Of a stretch of 64,000 nt of DNA, positions 60,621 through 64,000 are shown in pieces; position 1 is the stretch's first letter, and each line of letters opens with the position of its first letter. The notes below the pieces were generated by a model that saw only the letters and a list, made by a program, of their open reading frames with translations, was not told the DNA's origin and did no database searches. The position numbers and the translations under genes were made by a program. The DNA comes from Cristatella mucedo (Eukaryota > Bryozoa > Phylactolaemata > Cristatellidae), in assembly GCA_009760855.2 (NCBI GenBank), contig WPIO01000137.1, positions 310,001-374,000 on the forward strand, in the 5' to 3' direction.

Positions 60621-60994
60621 GTCAGCGCCATCTTTGGAATGCCTGTCAAGGCCGGACCTTGATGTTGACGATGGAAAAGCGGCCCGCATTGCTAAAGTGA
60701 CCATTCTGTTTGACGACAGTTGAGACCCTGCGATTACCGCACACAGCAAGATCGCAAAGTAAAGTGGCCTCATGAAAGACCTCCTCTGGGGTATGGACGA
60801 AAACGGCACCATTGCTGCCGTTCCCAGGAATGGAAGCAGGAATTGGTATTATCATCAAGCAGCAGAAGGCTGCCTCCGTGTTCTGATGTTGCTTTGTAAT
60901 CGGTGACACAATTATATGCATATAATTTTTATTTTCAAAATTTTTATAAGTTGTTGCTCCTGAAATATAACTGTCACGAACCTTTAGTGTAATA
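60621..60994. other. Unannotated spacer
   Basis: A - strand frame of about 90 codons covers most of it without recognisable domain. It may be flanking repeat. Confidence 0.3.
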
Positions 60995-61240
60995 ATCCAG
61001 TGTTAAACTATGGGCATGGTCACGCCCACAATGGTGTTCCACCCCAGCCCGACTCACACCACTTCGCTTGGCCAACGGAAGCGCTGAGTACCACCGCATT
61101 AGGCGCTGCAGTTAGACAGTGTCGGCTGATTAAACTAGATGTATTTGCAACGGTTCGGCTAGGGCCACATGACACGCTAGTCCTGCAGCGACCGACTTTC
61201 TGCCTGGGCGTCGGCCTGTAAGAATGCTATCTACTCTCTC

Positions 61241-61271
<31 letters not shown>

Positions 61272-61450
61272 TTCTCTTACTCTCTTATTAGCTGATGCTT
61301 CGGAGCTGCTTACGCGACAGCTCCTATCGCCACGTACATATGTACGCTCGCTTGTGTCGCCCGCATATGAAGCAATACAGCTGTCGTCACCAGTACCACC
61401 ACTCATTTGTAAGGGCTTCGTTCTACATCGCGCCGCCGCTGTACGCCGAG
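60995..61450. mobile_element. Family F element copy
   Basis: It begins at ctatgggcatggtcacgccc. It shares 'cattaggcgctgcagtt', 'cacgctagtcctgcagcgac' and the CT tract (61231-61277), then 'acatatgtacgctcgctt' and the 'aagggcttcgttctacatcg' block with the 57.4-60.6 kb copy. This is the reference for reconstructing that nested copy. Confidence 0.65.
61231..61277 (+). repeat. (CT)n microsatellite
   Basis: A CT tract with single interruptions, inside the family F copy. Confidence 0.93.
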
Positions 61451-61464
61451 CCCCACAAAACCGC

Positions 61465-61595
61465 CTTGGCCTTGGCTCAGGGTTAAAATTCTCGCCTTTG
61501 AAAATAAGGTCATGGGCTAGTGCCCAGCGGAATATGTAAAGCGCCTGGATCGAGAGCAAAGTTTATATGGTGCTGTAAAAATAAATTACTATTAT
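61465..61595 (+). mobile_element. tRNA-derived SINE with LINE-A-like tail
   Basis: The head is 'ttggccttggctcagggtta' and a decayed B-box region. Then 'atgtaaagcgcctggatcga' and gagcaaagtttatatggtgc, with an ATTACTATTATC end. Confidence 0.58.
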
Positions 61596-62495
61596 CAGTA
61601 TTATAAGCAGCATAAAAGCCAGAGCCATATAATAGCAGAAAGTGGTGCCATCGAAGTTGAACTGAGTTGTGCTCCAAGATTATTGGCCGTGTGATAGTAC
61701 TGGCACAACAGGGCTGGGTTAGAGGTCTTTAAACCTCTATTTCTGCGGAATAGACTTTTAAAGGCAAGGGAAAGGATCTAAGGAAATAAAAACGCATTGT
61801 TTCAGCACGTTTAGGTATTGTCGGCCTACCTGTATGCGCTGGTGCTGTACTTACAAGTCGCTTGCTTTGACTCCAAGACTTATTGCTTCACTAATACATT
61901 ACGCGGGCCAGCTGGAAGTAGCACTGTTATAAGTGCTGTATTTTTGGCCTAGACGTTTCCTAACGTAGCAGTTACAGAACTCTTTAATACGTATGGATCA
62001 AATAGCAGGTCGTCTGGAAGCTCTGTTTTATCGAAGCCATTACGGGCAGCGTGGCCATAAAGAAGAAATTCATCAGCTGAGGATGAATGTGACTTTGCCA
62101 TCGTTTTGGCCAAACGCAGCGTGCCCGTGTAGGGAAACCTCCCGAAATCCCGCAGCTTTGTAAATATTTTTCATATTCTTAATGAGAATGCTCACTTACG
62201 AGTTTGCAGAGTTTGCAATTTAACAATTCCTCCAGTAGGAATAGTGTGAATGTGTACCCGTGCAAGCTTCAACAGCTTAGGATGGCTTAAATGTGACGGG
62301 GCCAACTAAGGGTCGTCGGCAAGGCCACGTCTGACCTTGGCAATGAAGCCGGATAGGTGATGACGGCCCTTATTCAGAGACCTGGTGATTCCCGTTCGCT
62401 CAGTATCCACATCCCCCCGAAAGGTAAACAGCTGGCGTTCCTAGACTATGCAGTCAACCACAGGAGGTCACAAAAACTCACTACCCGCCCACGGC
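61596..62495. other. Unannotated spacer
   Basis: No gene or repeat family was recognised. Confidence 0.4.
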
Positions 62496-62499
62496 TGTC

Positions 62500-62700
62500 G
62501 ATAATAATAAAATATTATTAATAAAATAATAATAATAAATTTGTTATAGCGCGACCCGAGAAGTTAATGTCTTTCTGGGCACTTGAAATTTGCTTAGCCG
62601 CACAGCGTGCGCTACGCGTGCCAATCTGACGGCAATCGAACGGCTGGCAGCGCCTCGAGCGTACACGAGGTACCCGCTGAGGCATGCAACTTCGAACAAG
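62500..62700 (-). mobile_element. Possible SINE
   Basis: (AAT)n at 62500-62535, then 'gttatagcgcgacccgaga', 'agttaatgtctttctgggca', 'cttgaaatttgcttagccg' and a candidate B-box complement (ggcaatcgaacgg). Consistent with a diverged LINE-A-tailed SINE. Confidence 0.4.
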
Positions 62701-63429
62701 TTAGCTAAAATAATAAAAAAATCTAACAATAAAAGCTACTGCCAAGTTATTGGTGCTTTCTCAGCAAGCTTGCCCATTTGGTTTATGCCTTCAAGTTCAA
62801 ATTTCTTGTTTTGTCCAATTATTTTCTCACTTACTTCGACGTCCAAATGCGTAATGGACCAACATATGATGCATTGCAATCAACTGTGCCAGAAGCAGAC
62901 TGGAGTGCCTAAATTCCTAAGCAAAAGCGTCTGCTTTTAGTTTCACTTCAACTGCATCAGCAAGGCCTACTTTGTGGTCAAAATCTGACACGCATACTGC
63001 CAATCAGTTACTAGATAAATGAAAAATTAACCATCCTAATATTATTATCAGATCGCTTGACATTGAAGGCAACACGCTAGCTGCTTGCAGGACCATACAT
63101 GTGGTGGATGCTGCCATCCCTGACTAGTCATTTCAAATCACATTTTTGATATTAGCATTTGTCCGACCGCGAATGACCATTCTTGAAGAGCATGTCTTTA
63201 ACTTTCTCAGAGCCGAAGGCAACTGGCTTATAGCAATTCTGTCTTGTATGGCTTTAGTGATCATTTGAGCCTGTTCTAGCTGGATAAATATTGTTCAGTT
63301 TAAAAAAAAAATACAATATTCATCAATATCTTGGGCGCAGGTCTAAATGAATAGGATATTTGATACGGTAGTTAGGGAAGCTAGGTCTGTTTTCAGGTAA
63401 CTGCGAAAGCATTATTTGAAGCAGACAGC
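62701..63429. other. Unannotated spacer
   Basis: AT-rich. No gene or repeat family was recognised. Confidence 0.4.
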
Positions 63430-63700
63430 TAATAATAATAATAATGCACTCGATGAAGCGCCCTCAGATAACTCAATCTCTCTCTCTAGGCGCTTTACAT
63501 TTGCTGCAAAGGGAAATGCAATTGAATGCTGAGTGACAGCTGTGCTGAAGTCATTGAGCACGATACCACTAACAATTCGATCAAGCTTTCTTTACAGCAA
63601 ATTTAAGTTTCTTAGACACAGATTTAAGTTCCTTTGCAGCGAATGTAAAGTGCCTAGAAAAGATTAGCTTCTCTGAGGAGCTGAAGTTCAGAATACAGCT
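63430..63700. mobile_element. Two LINE-A tail remnants, head to head
   Basis: 63430-63530 is a good - strand LINE-A 3' end ((AAT)n, tgatgaagcgccctcaga, aggcgctttacatttgctgc). It runs straight into + strand LINE-A-like tail sequence at about 63540-63690 ('gcgaatgtaaagtgcctaga', 'agcttctctgaggagc'). The second part is more decayed. Confidence 0.58.
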
Positions 63701-64000
63701 AGTTTAATAAAGTGCACAGAAACGATTGACGGCCATTCAACAGCCAAAACTATATAAAGAGTATGAGTAAATTCTAGAATGAAAGTATTGGTTCAGACAA
63801 AAGATAACGAGTGCTGTATTTAGTCAGCATTAGAACATTCTAGTCTATCCGTTAAACCAGCATCAAAATATTAAGATACCATTCACTAGGAAAAAATTAT
63901 TAATCTCAGCTGACATAGCTTCATTGAAGATCGAGGGATCCTTGCTATATCGTCCACATGGTTTCCTAAAGGTATTTCCGACACAGTATGGAGTTACGCT

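Overview
The window is nuclear DNA from an intron-rich animal, most likely a marine invertebrate. Two things support this. The C-terminal part of a receptor-type protein tyrosine phosphatase (PTP) is present in spliced form, and it is an animal/holozoan family. The rest is a dense mix of CR1/L2-like LINEs, tRNA-derived SINEs, hAT and Mutator-like DNA elements, an LTR and long microsatellites. I cannot name the species. Nothing prokaryotic is present, and most long open frames are repeats (LINE reverse transcriptase pieces, or CA and CT tracts read as protein).

Layout. 0-2.9 kb: nested LINE fragments. 2.9-6.3 kb: five exons (+) forming the end of a receptor PTP second (D2) domain that lacks key catalytic residues. 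7-16.5 kb: LINE and SINE fragments around an unassigned, compositionally different stretch (10.2-13.5 kb) with tandem repeats and a perfect hairpin. 17.2-30.9 kb: a complete seven-exon glutathionyl-hydroquinone reductase gene (GHR, Xi-class glutathione transferase, ECM4/YqjG family) on the + strand, here 'gene A'. Its introns hold a decayed hAT transposon and a 692-bp pure TG tract. 33.7-46.6 kb: a second complete seven-exon GHR, 'gene B', on the - strand. The two genes are convergent, with stop codons about 2.8 kb apart. All six exons after the first are identical in length (182, 76, 199, 94, 234 and 96 nt) and first exons differ by one codon, so this is an inverted duplication. The proteins (324 and 323 residues) are about 83% identical over exons 2-7 by hand count. 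46.7-64 kb: mostly repeats, including a Mutator-like element with a 9-bp target duplication, a family of fold-back elements, a 1321-bp solo LTR inserted in one of those, and LINE-B copies with an intact YADD motif.

Two LINE families recur. LINE-A ends in (TAA/ATT)n. LINE-B ends near a GGAGTTACTGACGGAGGTA-like terminus. One tRNA-derived SINE family carries a 3' end closely resembling the LINE-A tail, suggesting that it borrows LINE-A machinery.

The gene-level claims rest on exon reconstruction: splice sites, continuous phase across introns and family motifs. No alignment or database search was run. Repeat boundaries come from visual comparison between copies and are approximate unless a target duplication is named.
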